A model generated the notes under the pieces. The model saw nothing but the letters and a program-made list of their open reading frames with translations, ran no database searches and was not told where the DNA came from. 57,792 bases of DNA from Bacillota bacterium. GTDB taxonomy: Bacteria; Bacillota; Clostridia; Lachnospirales; Lachnospiraceae. A program made the position numbers and the translations under genes. The stretch is from assembly GCA_023387655.1 (NCBI GenBank), contig JAEWHR010000154.1, forward strand, positions 1 to 57,792, given 5' to 3'. Of the stretch, positions 6,974-15,115 are shown piece by piece. How positions within the stretch are numbered: the first letter of the stretch is position 1; every line of letters begins with the position of its first letter.

Positions 6974-7681
6974 TTGAAATTTGTGATTGAAAACCTCTCA
7001 AAGAAATTTGAGAAAAAGGAAGTATTAAAAAATATTACGTTCTCTTACGAAAGTGGTAAGATTTATGGACTTTTGGGACGCAATGGTGCTGGTAAAACAA
7101 CATTGTTTAACTGTTTAAATCGTGATATGAAAGTAGACAGTGGTCGATTTTACATTCAAGAGAGAATGAAAGAGAGAGAAGTTGTAGCTGAGGATATTGG
7201 CTATGTTCTATCAACCCCAACAGTTCCTGCATTTTTGACTGGCCGTGAATTTCTTAAGTTCTTTATTGATATCAATCAAAAGAGCATACAACATCTAAAA
7301 TCAATCGATGAGTATTTTGATCTTATTAATTTGGAAAAAGAAGATAGAGACAAGCTATTAAAAGATTATTCCCATGGTATGAAGAATAAGATGCAGATGT
7401 TGATTAATATTATTGCCCAGCCTAATGTATTGCTATTAGACGAGCCATTAACTTCACTGGATGTGGTAGTGGCAGAAGAGATGAAGCAGTTACTTCGTTC
7501 TTTAAAGAAAGATAGAGTCATTATATTTTCCACTCATATCATGGAGCTAGCTTTGGATTTGTGTGATGAAATAGTGATCTTAAATCACGGAGTGCTTGAA
7601 GTGATTGATAAGAAGGACTTAAATAATACAGAGTTTAAGGTAAAGATAATCAATGCCCTACGGGAGGAGGACCATGTTTAA
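6974..7681 (+). CDS. ABC transporter ATP-binding protein (exporter type)
   Basis: This is a 235-residue nucleotide-binding subunit. The Walker A motif GLLGRNGAGKTT lies at about residues 32-43. The signature region is YSHGMKNKMQML (a degenerate LSGGQ), Walker B is VLLLDEPLTSLD, and the switch His is in FSTHIMELA. This pattern is typical of ABC-2-like exporters of peptides, drugs or lipids. It starts with TTG at 6974, supported by AGAGGAGGAGA just upstream. It overlaps the permease gene by 8 bases, so the two subunits are translationally coupled. The cargo is unknown. Confidence 0.92.
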   Translation: MKFVIENLSKKFEKKEVLKNITFSYESGKIYGLLGRNGAGKTTLFNCLNRDMKVDSGRFYIQERMKEREVVAEDIGYVLSTPTVPAFLTGREFLKFFIDINQKSIQHLKSIDEYFDLINLEKEDRDKLLKDYSHGMKNKMQMLINIIAQPNVLLLDEPLTSLDVVVAEEMKQLLRSLKKDRVIIFSTHIMELALDLCDEIVILNHGVLEVIDKKDLNNTEFKVKIINALREEDHV

Positions 7682-9254
7682 AGCATTTTGCATATCTTTT
7701 TCATTAAAAAATACTTATCGAGTGAACAGTATTATTTATTCCATAAAGCAAATACCTATAATAAAAAAGATATTACCGGTTTCCCTATATAAAAATAGAG
7801 TGATTAAAGCTATTGCTAATATCTTGTCAGCGATTTGGGAGATACTTTCTACATTTTTAGGAAAATACTTATATCTTTTCATCTTGGTTTCTTATTTGGG
7901 TAACTTATTTGAAAATGCACCACAAAATAGGGTGTTTCTCCATATATTATTCTTTTTAACTTTAAATGGAGCATATTTGAACACCTATATGTTTAATCCT
8001 ACGAACGATAAATATTATGCTATGATTCTTATGCGCATGGATGCTAAGGCTTATACGTTATCAAATTATGTCTATGATATGATTAAGGTGTTCCTAGGTT
8101 TTCTGCCATTTACAATTCTTATTGGAATGGCAAATCATGTACCACTATGGCTTTGCATACTACTTCCATGTTATATAGTTGGCGCTAAGGTATTTACTGC
8201 ATGGATTTTTCTATATCGATACGAAAAAACCGGTGAATATACGAATGAAAATCTACCACCAAAATTTTCATGGCCTCTAGCTGGAATTATATTAGCTATT
8301 TCGTATGGTCTTCCTTATCTAGGTATTACAATTTCAATCCCAGTGATTGCTGTATTAATTATTCTAATGATTGGATTGGGGATCTATGGGTTCCTACGTA
8401 TTTTTAGATTTGACTTATACAGAGAAATGTATCAGCTTCTTTTAGCAAAAAAGAAAGATGGTATGGATTTTCAGATGCTTGTAAAGCAAGCAACAGAGGA
8501 ACAGAGTAGAAAAATTATTAGTCAAGATAGTAAGATTACTAGTAACAAAAAAGGATTTGAATATTTTAATGAACTGTTTATTAAAAGGCATCGGAAAATA
8601 CTTTGGAAATCTTCCAATAGAATAACTGTTATTTGTTTTATGCTTGTAGTTGGATTGTTGTTTGTATTTCAGATAAAAGATGAAACTATGGCTATTACCA
8701 ATCATTTGATTATGGTTTTTCTACCGTATTTTGTTTTTGTTATGTATTACATTAATCGTGGAAATACATTCACAAGGTTTTTATTTATGAACTGTGATCA
8801 TAGTATGTTAACTTATTCTTTTTATAAGAAACCTAGCCTTATCTTGAAACTATTTCAAATTCGTCTACGGGAAATTATAAAAATAAACTTATTACCAGCT
8901 CTTGTGATAGGGTTTGGATTGTCTGTTATCTTATATTTTTCCGGCGGGACAGATAATTCACTGTATTACGCCATACTTCCGTTATCAATCATTGCCATGA
9001 GCATTTTATTTTCTGTGCATAACTTAACATGTTATTATTTACTTCAACCTTATAATGTGAATAGTGAAATAAAGAGCAGTACTTATACAATAGTTTCATG
9101 GGTTACTTACGCAATTAGTTTTGTTTTTTTAAAAGTAGAAATGGACACTCTATTATTTGGTATTCTTATGACAAGTTTTTGTTTTCTTTATTGTATAGTG
9201 GCTTGTGTATTGGTTTATCAATTTGCACATAAGACCTTTAAGATACGAGATTAA
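7674..9254 (+). CDS. ABC transporter membrane protein (partner of the preceding ATPase)
   Basis: The 526 residues contain many hydrophobic segments, with clusters at about 45-65, 80-100, 130-175, 200-245, 315-365 and 400-510, separated by a charged cytoplasmic stretch (about 255-310, rich in Lys/Gln/Ser). ATG 7674 is selected because GGGAGGAGG lies directly upstream; the longer open frame begins inside the ATPase gene. I recognise only the general type, a large permease paired with an exporter ATPase. The substrate is unknown. A weak terminator-like stem (AAGAGAA/TTCTCTT, 9261-9283) follows. Confidence 0.8.
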   Translation: MFKAFCISFSLKNTYRVNSIIYSIKQIPIIKKILPVSLYKNRVIKAIANILSAIWEILSTFLGKYLYLFILVSYLGNLFENAPQNRVFLHILFFLTLNGAYLNTYMFNPTNDKYYAMILMRMDAKAYTLSNYVYDMIKVFLGFLPFTILIGMANHVPLWLCILLPCYIVGAKVFTAWIFLYRYEKTGEYTNENLPPKFSWPLAGIILAISYGLPYLGITISIPVIAVLIILMIGLGIYGFLRIFRFDLYREMYQLLLAKKKDGMDFQMLVKQATEEQSRKIISQDSKITSNKKGFEYFNELFIKRHRKILWKSSNRITVICFMLVVGLLFVFQIKDETMAITNHLIMVFLPYFVFVMYYINRGNTFTRFLFMNCDHSMLTYSFYKKPSLILKLFQIRLREIIKINLLPALVIGFGLSVILYFSGGTDNSLYYAILPLSIIAMSILFSVHNLTCYYLLQPYNVNSEIKSSTYTIVSWVTYAISFVFLKVEMDTLLFGILMTSFCFLYCIVACVLVYQFAHKTFKIRD

Positions 9255-9281
9255 TAATAAAAGAGAAGCTTAGAATTTCTC

Positions 9282-9310
9282 TTGCATTTTATACTAAGCT
9301 ATGTTATAAT
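9282..9310 (+). promoter_or_regulatory. Sigma-A promoter of rplS
   Basis: TTGCAT (9282-9287), a 17-base spacer and a perfect TATAAT (9305-9310). Predicted transcription starts near 9317, giving a structured leader of about 135 nt before rplS. The -35 box overlaps the tail of the preceding terminator-like stem. Confidence 0.82.
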
Positions 9311-9326
9311 AGCAAATTGTGAGACG

Positions 9327-9429
9327 AGATGTTCCTCTGTACTGGAATCCTTAACCAAAAAAATCAGGTTAAGTCTTAGTAAACTTAGAAATCTAAGTGA
9401 GGAAGTGAATGAACGTAGTAAGAACATCT
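9327..9429 (+). promoter_or_regulatory. Ribosomal protein L19 leader-type structure
   Basis: AGATGTTC (9327-9334) pairs with GAACATCT (9422-9429) and closes a junction. The junction holds two hairpins: CTTAACC/GGTTAAG (9350-9373) and ACTTAG-AAAT-CTAAGT (9383-9398). The position directly before rplS and the compact multi-stem architecture fit the autoregulatory L19 leader known from Firmicutes. Family membership is inferred from position and fold, not from a model search. Confidence 0.65.
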
Positions 9430-9450
9430 AAATTTGAAGGAGGTCACAAC

Positions 9451-9798
9451 ATGAATAAGATTATTAAAAGCATCGAAGATGCACAGTTAAAGTCAGAAGT
9501 TTCTAATTTCAGCGTAGGAGATACTGTAAAGGTATACGCTAAGGTAAAAGAGGGTAACCGTGAGAGAACTCAGGTATTCGAAGGCGTTGTTTTAAAGAGA
9601 CAGAACGGTGGAGCAAGAGAAACTTTCACAGTTAGAAAAAGCTCTAACGGTGTTGGCGTTGAAAAGACATGGCCAGTACATTCTCCAATCGTAGAGAAAG
9701 TAGAAGTTGTAAGATATGGTAAGGTTAGAAGAGCTAAATTAACATACTTACGTGATAGAGTTGGTAAGAAGGCTAAAGTTAAAGAATTAGTAAAATAA
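9451..9798 (+). CDS. rplS: 50S ribosomal protein bL19
   Basis: bL19 sits at the subunit interface of the large subunit. The 115 residues begin MNKIIKSIEDAQLKSEVSNFSVGDTVKVY and contain the conserved RTQVFEGVVLKRQNGGARETFTVRKSSNGVGVEKTWPVHSP and the C-terminal KVRRAKLTYLRDRVGKKAK. ATG 9451 follows AAGGAGGTCACAAC, and the upstream open frame to 9409 lies in the structured leader. It is transcribed from its own promoter through the L19-type leader and ends in a tandem-repeat tail and a terminator. Confidence 0.98.
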   Translation: MNKIIKSIEDAQLKSEVSNFSVGDTVKVYAKVKEGNRERTQVFEGVVLKRQNGGARETFTVRKSSNGVGVEKTWPVHSPIVEKVEVVRYGKVRRAKLTYLRDRVGKKAKVKELVK

Positions 9799-9864
9799 TT
9801 CTTTTGAATTAGTAAAGTAATTCTTATGAGTTAGTAAATAATTCTATTGAATTAGTTTTTTATT
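9784..9864 (+). repeat. Imperfect 21-22 bp tandem repeats at the 3' end of rplS
   Basis: Units begin with GA(A/G)TTAGTAAA at 9784, 9806 and 9828, with a decayed fourth unit at 9849. The first unit contains the last codons and stop of rplS, so the array seems to arise by duplication of the gene end. Confidence 0.8.
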
Positions 9865-9885
9865 ACTTTTATGTAAAGTAAGTAT

Positions 9886-9938
9886 AAGAGGGTGCCACAA
9901 AGCGTCAGGGAATCTGCACTTTGAGCTCCCTCTTTTTT
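9886..9938 (+). terminator. Intrinsic terminator after rplS
   Basis: AAGAGGG (9886-9892) pairs with CCCTCTT (9928-9934), with an inner CAAAG/CTTTG stem, followed by a T-run to 9938. Confidence 0.85.
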
Positions 9939-10100
9939 TGAAATTGGAATCATCCGATCTTTATTAGTCTAGTATTTATGTGTTTTTTATTGGATAAGAA
10001 GTTATATATATTTTTGTTTCAATGTTACTATAAGTTAGTTATAATAGAAATACAGGGGGGCAATACTCCTGATGAATAGAAATTAGGATGGTTTGAGACT
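9939..10100. promoter_or_regulatory. Intergenic region with the likely lepB promoter
   Basis: Together with the repeat tail and terminator, this fills the 302-base gap between rplS and lepB. A good -10 box TATAAT lies at 10040-10045, but the -35 candidate is poor (TTTCAA, 10017-10022, 17-base spacing). A G-rich stem CAGGGG/CTCCTG follows between about 10053 and 10071. There is no coding potential. Confidence 0.45.
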
Positions 10101-10730
10101 ATGAAGTACGATTTTGAAAGGGACATCAAACGCAAGAAGCGTAAAAAATTATATATAAGAATCGCAATTTGGGTAATTGAGATAATCGCAGTCGTAGCCC
10201 TTGCTTATGCGATTATTAATGTTGGACTCGAGAAAACATCAATGCTTGGTGAATCGATGGAGATTACCCTACAGAATGAGGATAAGATTATTATTAATAA
10301 ATTAGCATATAAATTCCGCAATCCAAAGAGATACGATATTGTCGTATTTAAGCAAAGTGGAAATGAGCATAGTTATTATAATATAAAACGTGTGATTGGT
10401 TTGCCTGGAGAACGTGTGAAAATTTTAGATGGTGTGGTTTACATCAATGGCGAAGCTTTAGAAGAACCTATGGTGGTTGAACCAATAAGAATTCCAGGTC
10501 TTGCAGATGAAGAATTCACCTTAGATGAGGATGAATTTTTTGTTCTTGGTGATAATCGAAATAATAGTGAAGACAGTCGTTTTGCCAATATTGGTAATGT
10601 AGTGAAGGATGATATTATAGGTAAAGCATGGATTCGAACGAGACCATTTGGTTTTGTAAATAAGATTAATATGTACTCTAAAACATCCGAGGAAAAAGTA
10701 GAGGGAGAAGATTCAACCTTAGAAGAGTAG
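10101..10730 (+). CDS. lepB: Type I signal peptidase
   Basis: This enzyme removes signal peptides from exported proteins on the outer face of the membrane. The 209 residues show a basic N-terminus, one transmembrane helix (about residues 19-42), the nucleophile Ser52 in GESME, the general-base Lys96 in NIKRVIGLPGE, and the conserved GDNRNNSEDSR box. It is of the Gram-positive Sip type with one anchor. The ribosome site is weak (TAGGATGG). Placement next to rplS and rbgA matches Firmicutes order. Confidence 0.95.
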   Translation: MKYDFERDIKRKKRKKLYIRIAIWVIEIIAVVALAYAIINVGLEKTSMLGESMEITLQNEDKIIINKLAYKFRNPKRYDIVVFKQSGNEHSYYNIKRVIGLPGERVKILDGVVYINGEALEEPMVVEPIRIPGLADEEFTLDEDEFFVLGDNRNNSEDSRFANIGNVVKDDIIGKAWIRTRPFGFVNKINMYSKTSEEKVEGEDSTLEE

Positions 10731-10777
10731 GAATATATAGTTTTTATAGTAGGATCAAAAGAAAGTGAGGCATACAA

Positions 10778-11656
10778 ATGCATTTTCAGTGGTACCCAGG
10801 GCATATGACAAAAGCAAAACGTCAAATGCAAGAAGATATAAAATTAATCGATGTTGTGATTGAACTGGTGGATGCAAGAATTCCATATAGTAGTAAAAAC
10901 CCAGACATTGATGATTTAGCAAAAAATAAATCAAGAATTATTTTGTTAAATAAATATGATTTAGCAGATCAAAAAGTTACTGATGCTTGGAAAGCATATT
11001 ATGAGAAAAAAGGTTGGTTTGTTGCACTCGTGAATTCTAAAAGCGGTAATGGTGTAAAGAGTGTACACGAAGTGATTAAGCAAGCTTGTCAGGAAAAAAT
11101 AGAACGAGATCGTAAACGTGGTATTCTAAATCGTCCAATCCGTGCGATGATTGTGGGGATTCCAAATGTAGGAAAATCCACTTTTATTAATAGCTTTGCT
11201 GGTAAAGCCTGCACGAAAACAGGGAATAAGCCAGGTGTTACAAAAGGAAAACAATGGATCAAATTAAATAAAAATGTTGAACTCTTAGATACTCCGGGTA
11301 TTCTTTGGCCAAAGTTCGAGGATCAAGTAGTTGGTATGAGAATCGCTTTTATCGGTTCTATTAATGATGATATCTTAAATCCAAGAGATTTATGTTATGA
11401 ATTAATTGAATACCTTCACCGTGTATACCCTGGTGTTCTGGGTGAAAAGTATGGGATTGAAGAGGTTGATAGCAATATAGAGAATCTTGATCTGATTGCT
11501 AAAAAACGTGCCTGTTTGTTAAAGGGTGGAGAGCTTGACTTAGTAAAAGCAGCTAATTTTGTATTAGATGATTTTAGAAATGGTCGTATCGCCCGTATTA
11601 CGTTGGAACATCCAAGTGAACGTATGACAGATGCTGTGGATGAAAAGAAGGATTGA
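10778..11656 (+). CDS. rbgA: Ribosome biogenesis GTPase RbgA (YlqF)
   Basis: RbgA acts late in 50S subunit assembly. The 292 residues show circularly permuted G motifs: the G4-type NKYDL near residue 58 comes before the P-loop GIPNVGKST (about 127-135) and DTPG near 171. A C-terminal RNA-binding extension follows. The N-terminus MHFQWYPGHMTKAKRQM is diagnostic. It precedes rnhB by 4 bases, so the two are coupled, the same order as ylqF-rnhB in Bacillus. Confidence 0.97.
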   Translation: MHFQWYPGHMTKAKRQMQEDIKLIDVVIELVDARIPYSSKNPDIDDLAKNKSRIILLNKYDLADQKVTDAWKAYYEKKGWFVALVNSKSGNGVKSVHEVIKQACQEKIERDRKRGILNRPIRAMIVGIPNVGKSTFINSFAGKACTKTGNKPGVTKGKQWIKLNKNVELLDTPGILWPKFEDQVVGMRIAFIGSINDDILNPRDLCYELIEYLHRVYPGVLGEKYGIEEVDSNIENLDLIAKKRACLLKGGELDLVKAANFVLDDFRNGRIARITLEHPSERMTDAVDEKKD

Positions 11657-11660
11657 TGTT

Positions 11661-12419
11661 ATGAATGTCAAAATTTCAGAAATTACGAAAGAACTTGAGC
11701 AAGTCGGTGAGGATGGATTTGCATGGGTGAAAGAGAAGTATGTAGCCGATGAGCGAGAAGGTGTAAAAAAACTTCTTTTAAAGTATGAAAATCGATATGA
11801 GAAGTTAAAAACAGAACGAGCTAGAGTTAGGTCTATGCAGGAATATGAGCGTAGTTATAATGAATATCGTTATATTTGTGGAATAGATGAGGTTGGAAGA
11901 GGGCCACTTGCAGGTCCAGTTATCGCTTGCGCTATTATTTTACCTAAAGATTGTGAAATCTTATATATCAACGATTCAAAGCAATTAAGTGAGAAGAAGC
12001 GAGAAGCACTCTATGATGAGATTATGGAAAAAGCAATTTCGGTAGGAATCGGTAGTGCATCTCATGCTCGTATTGATGAGATTAACATATTACAAGCTAC
12101 TTATGAAGCTATGCGAGGGGCTATTAATAAGCTAGGAGTGGTTCCAGAGTTATTGCTAAATGATGCAGTGACAATTCCTGAAGTTGTGATACCGCAAGTT
12201 CCGATAATTAAAGGAGATGCAAAGAGTATATCCATTGCAGCAGCAAGTATTATAGCGAAAGTTACAAGGGATCGATTAATGGTAGAATACGATAAAGTAT
12301 TTCCAGGTTATGGATTTGCTTCCAACAAAGGCTATGGCTCTGCAGATCATATCAAAGCTCTAAAAGAGTTAGGACCATCTCCAATTCATAGAGAGTCATT
12401 TATCAAAAATTTAATCTAA
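11661..12419 (+). CDS. rnhB: Ribonuclease HII
   Basis: RNase HII cleaves RNA in RNA-DNA hybrids and starts removal of single ribonucleotides from DNA. The 252 residues have an N-terminal extension of about 70 residues typical of Firmicutes RnhB. The catalytic block is GIDEVGRGPLAGP (Asp76, Glu77), with further acidic residues in LLNDA and the KGDAKSISIAAASIIAKVTRD motif. ATG 11661 is preferred because AAGAAGGA lies 8 bases upstream; an in-frame ATG at 11631 lies inside rbgA. Confidence 0.97.
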   Translation: MNVKISEITKELEQVGEDGFAWVKEKYVADEREGVKKLLLKYENRYEKLKTERARVRSMQEYERSYNEYRYICGIDEVGRGPLAGPVIACAIILPKDCEILYINDSKQLSEKKREALYDEIMEKAISVGIGSASHARIDEINILQATYEAMRGAINKLGVVPELLLNDAVTIPEVVIPQVPIIKGDAKSISIAAASIIAKVTRDRLMVEYDKVFPGYGFASNKGYGSADHIKALKELGPSPIHRESFIKNLI

Positions 12420-12509
12420 ATGCCACGAAGTGGCTATAAGGTTATAAGTAAGTAGCGTAGCGGATTGCGAATATCCGCTTTGACTTACAAACTAGTTCAT
12501 GAATTAGTA

Positions 12510-12536
12510 AGCGTAAAGTCTACGCTAGAAAAGAGG
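12510..12536 (+). promoter_or_regulatory. Hairpin-SD start cassette of the FlhB-tail gene
   Basis: AGCGT (12510-12514), a 7-base loop and ACGCT (12522-12526), then AGAAAAGAGG (12527-12536) and exactly 5 bases to ATG 12542. Upstream, the rnhB spacer also holds GCCAC/GTGGC (12422-12434) and a longer stem built from GTAAGT/ACTTAC and AGCGGAT/ATCCGCT. Confidence 0.7.
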
Positions 12537-12541
12537 TTACC

Positions 12542-12832
12542 ATGGAGAAGGAGAGAAAAACAGCAGTTGCACTATCTTATCATCCGAAGGATCCGGCGCC
12601 TAAAATTATTGCATCGGGAAAGGGAATCTTAGCGGATAAGATTATAAAAAAAGCAACCGAGGTGGATATCCCGATTCATAAAGATGCGCCTCTTGCGAAT
12701 ACTTTGTCGAAACTAGAGCTAGGAGATTGCATTCCTCCAGAGCTCTATGAAGTTGTGGCTCAAGTACTATTGTTTGTTGATCGAATGGATTTGATCAAAG
12801 GTAGAGTTATGGGGGATTTACCTAGTGAATAA
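12542..12832 (+). CDS. Stand-alone FlhB/YscU C-terminal-domain protein (YlqH-like)
   Basis: This 96-residue protein matches the cytoplasmic tail of the FlhB/YscU export-switch family. TAVALSYHPKDPAPKIIASGKG, then KDAPLANTLSKLELGDCIPPELYEVVAQVLLFV, correspond to the segment just after the autocleavage site. The NPTH cleavage motif and the membrane domain are absent, so it cannot act as a normal export switch. Homologues occur alone next to rnhB in Firmicutes (ylqH). Its role is unknown. It overlaps yraN by 8 bases. Confidence 0.85.
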   Translation: MEKERKTAVALSYHPKDPAPKIIASGKGILADKIIKKATEVDIPIHKDAPLANTLSKLELGDCIPPELYEVVAQVLLFVDRMDLIKGRVMGDLPSE

Positions 12833-13181
12833 AAAAACTGAGGGGCTTATAAAAGAAAAAGAAGCGGCAAATTACTTAATAGAACAAGGGTATCAAATCC
12901 TTGCAAGGAATTTTCGCTGCCGATTGGGTGAAATCGATATTATTGCGAAAGAAGATGGGTATTTGGTATTTGCTGAAGTGAAGTATCGTACAAATATGGG
13001 GATGGGGTTTCCAGAAGAAGCGATAACGAGCCTGAAGCAAAGGCGAATCACGAATACAGCAAAATATTATCTTCTTATCAATCGATTACCAGAATGTACA
13101 CCGTGTAGGTTTGATGTTATAGTGATGCTAAAGGATGAAATACGATTAATAAAACATGCTTTTGATGCATATGGTTCTTAG
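12825..13181 (+). CDS. yraN: YraN/UPF0102 family nuclease-like protein
   Basis: The 118 residues follow the UPF0102 pattern: KEKEAANYLIEQGYQILARNFRCRLGEIDIIAKEDGYLVFAEVKYR, which corresponds to an Endonuclease_NucS/Holliday-resolvase-like core with E, D and ExK residues. No reaction has been firmly established for the family. GTG 12825 is preceded by GGGGGA and lies inside the end of the previous gene. This translational coupling is seen in many Firmicutes. Confidence 0.93.
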   Translation: MNKKTEGLIKEKEAANYLIEQGYQILARNFRCRLGEIDIIAKEDGYLVFAEVKYRTNMGMGFPEEAITSLKQRRITNTAKYYLLINRLPECTPCRFDVIVMLKDEIRLIKHAFDAYGS

Positions 13182-13220
13182 AGACTAATTTTAGGTTTAC
13201 GCTCGATTAGAAATTTGCCA

Positions 13221-13272
13221 TAGCTCTTAAGCATAAGTTTCATTTGTACAAAAGCTTGGGCTAGAATGGGGG
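13221..13272 (+). promoter_or_regulatory. Hairpin-SD start cassette of pgeF (long-stem variant)
   Basis: TAGCTC (13221-13226) pairs with GGGCTA (13258-13263), and AAGC (13229-13232) pairs with GCTT (13254-13257). The stem abuts GAATGGGGG (13264-13272), which ends 5 bases before ATG 13278. The ATG inside the motif is in frame (M-G-V-P-M). Confidence 0.6.
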
Positions 13273-13277
13273 TTCCA

Positions 13278-14144
13278 ATGAGTGAAATAAAATTAACTGA
13301 GCATGCAGTGTTAAAAAAAATAGGGAATGTTCCTTACGTTTCCTTTCCTATATTAGAGCAGTTCCCGTATTTAAGACATGGTTTTTCCACTAGACTTGGC
13401 GGAGTTAGTAGTGGGATCTTTGAGTCAATGAATCTTGGTTTTCGAAGAGGTGATTTTGATGATCTTGTAATGGAGAACTATGAGCGTATTTGTAATAGTA
13501 TAGGGATAAAGGTTGATAATCTAGTATTCACTGATCAGGTGCATAAGGCTAATGTTAGGGTAGCCACAGTATCGGATCGAGGAATGGGGATTAAGAAAGA
13601 ACGCACGTTTAAAGAAATTGATGGTCATATTACGAAGGAATCGGATGTCTCCTTATTAACATTTAGTGCAGATTGTGTTCCTTTGTTTTTCTTAGATCCT
13701 GTAAATAAGGCAATTGGATTAACTCATTCAGGTTGGAGAGGTACTGTAAGCAAAATAGGAAAAGTTACAGTGGAACGTATGAAGGAAGAGTATGGGAGTA
13801 AGGCAGAAGATATCCTAGTTGTCATCGGGCCATGTATTTGTAAAGATTGCTATGAAGTAAGTGAGGATGTTGCAAAAGAATTTATGACTCATTTTTCGAA
13901 AGAACAATGGGAGAATTTCTTGTTTCCACATACAGAAGTTGCAGAGGCAGGTCAAAAATATCAACTAGATTTATGGGAAGCAAATCATCAACTATTACTG
14001 GAGGCAGGTGTAGCATCTGAGCATATTATTAAGTCAGGGTTATGTACCATGTGCCGCCAGGACCTATTTTTTTCACACCGAGGTAGCAAAGGCCAAAGAG
14101 GTAGTTTAGCAGGTTTTATGTCACTATCCTTACCAAAAGAATAA
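13278..14144 (+). CDS. pgeF: Polyphenol oxidase/laccase-domain protein (purine nucleoside phosphorylase PgeF, YlmD)
   Basis: The family (formerly DUF152) includes YfiH/YlmD, which act as purine nucleoside phosphorylase/adenosine deaminase-type enzymes and edit peptidoglycan precursors in E. coli. The 288 residues show RHGFSTRLGGVS, DQVHKANV, the metal-binding TFSADCVPLFFLDP and THSGWRGTV segments, GPCICKDCYEVS, and a C-terminal CTMCRQDLFFSHRGSKGQRGS. I chose ATG 13278 because the cassette ribosome site ends 5 bases before it. A bidirectional-looking terminator follows. Confidence 0.9.
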   Translation: MSEIKLTEHAVLKKIGNVPYVSFPILEQFPYLRHGFSTRLGGVSSGIFESMNLGFRRGDFDDLVMENYERICNSIGIKVDNLVFTDQVHKANVRVATVSDRGMGIKKERTFKEIDGHITKESDVSLLTFSADCVPLFFLDPVNKAIGLTHSGWRGTVSKIGKVTVERMKEEYGSKAEDILVVIGPCICKDCYEVSEDVAKEFMTHFSKEQWENFLFPHTEVAEAGQKYQLDLWEANHQLLLEAGVASEHIIKSGLCTMCRQDLFFSHRGSKGQRGSLAGFMSLSLPKE

Positions 14145-14150
14145 ATGTAG

Positions 14151-14187
14151 AAAAGGACAGTTCCCTGTTGGGATATCTGTCCTTTTT
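14151..14187 (+). terminator. Intrinsic terminator between pgeF and the convergent ytaF-like gene
   Basis: AAAAGGACAG (14151-14160) pairs with CTGTCCTTTT (14177-14186), with U-runs on either strand. It can stop pgeF and, on the minus strand, the YtaF-like gene. Confidence 0.88.
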
Positions 14188-14278
14188 AGCTCTTATATTT
14201 GAACGTTAATCTTTCTTAATAGTAGGGACAACATAGTAAGATTGTTATCTATAGAGTAAGGTAACTACATTCTATAAG

Positions 14279-14920
14279 TTAAATTTTTAAGAATGCAATA
14301 ATTAATAAGAGAACCCCACTTAACCATGAAATGTTCATTGAAATCTTTCTGCTAAATAGATTTCCGAAGTAGCACCCTAAAATAATAACAAGGATTCCTA
14401 GGAAGAACGAAAGAGAAATAACATACCATACATTGATTTCTACAAGTGCTGCACCTAAACCAACCGCAAATCCGTCAAAAGATAAAGCGATAGCAAGGGA
14501 TAATGCTTCTGTTGGAGAAAGGGAATGAGATTCATTCACGTCAGCAATCTTCGGGTCTGCGTATACGTTTAGGATGAAACGTAGATATAAAATGGAAAAG
14601 TGCAACTCGTGCTCAAATTTGTTGTGTTTTCGAATGTAAGCCTTAATAGTACTATCAAATAACTTCGATATTCCTAGAATAAATAAAACTGTAAAGCTTA
14701 TGATACGTGTAATATCAGAAGATAGAATTGGCCGAAGTAGATTTCCAAGTACTAGGGAAAGAGTTAGCAACAAGGTACAGATTCCGTTTATAATAAGAGT
14801 GGAGGACATCGGAATTTTAATCTTGTTGGTACCGTATGCGAAGCTGGCTGCAAAAGTATCTGCTGTAAGTGCTATAACAAGCAGGAGAGCTTCGAGTATT
14901 TCATTAGGAGAAAAAGACAT
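14279..14920 (-). CDS. YtaF/MntP-like six-helix membrane protein
   Basis: This protein of about 213 residues has two triplets of hydrophobic helices, each beginning with an acidic motif: IALTADTFAASFAYGTNKI in the first half and IALSFDGFAVGLGAAL in the second. A hydrophilic loop with DPKIADVNESHSLSPTEAL joins them. This loop pattern matches YtaF, a membrane protein linked to sporulation in Bacillus and related to the MntP manganese exporter. Transport activity is not proven. The frame extends to 14965. I prefer the Met at 14920 because GGTGA lies 5 bases upstream of it. Confidence 0.75.
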   Translation of the reverse strand: MSFSPNEILEALLLVIALTADTFAASFAYGTNKIKIPMSSTLIINGICTLLLTLSLVLGNLLRPILSSDITRIISFTVLFILGISKLFDSTIKAYIRKHNKFEHELHFSILYLRFILNVYADPKIADVNESHSLSPTEALSLAIALSFDGFAVGLGAALVEINVWYVISLSFFLGILVIILGCYFGNLFSRKISMNISWLSGVLLLIIAFLKI

Positions 14921-15008
14921 AAGCTTCACCAGGAGCGATATTACATTGCTCATAAATGACTTCATAGTACTATATGCAATTAAGTGCTTGTCGGTTCCTC
15001 AGGTTAAA

Positions 15009-15046
15009 AAAAAGACTGCCTCTACTAAGACAGTCATAAAAATGCA
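15009..15046 (-). terminator. Intrinsic terminator after prs (minus strand)
   Basis: On the minus strand GACTG pairs with CAGTC, followed by eight T residues (seen as the A-run beginning at 15007 on the plus strand). It separates prs from the YtaF-like gene. Confidence 0.8.
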
Positions 15047-15115
15047 AGTTATATATTGTGTAATAAATTGCAAATCAATATATATAGAATTAACAAATTA
15101 CATGTATAATATTAT

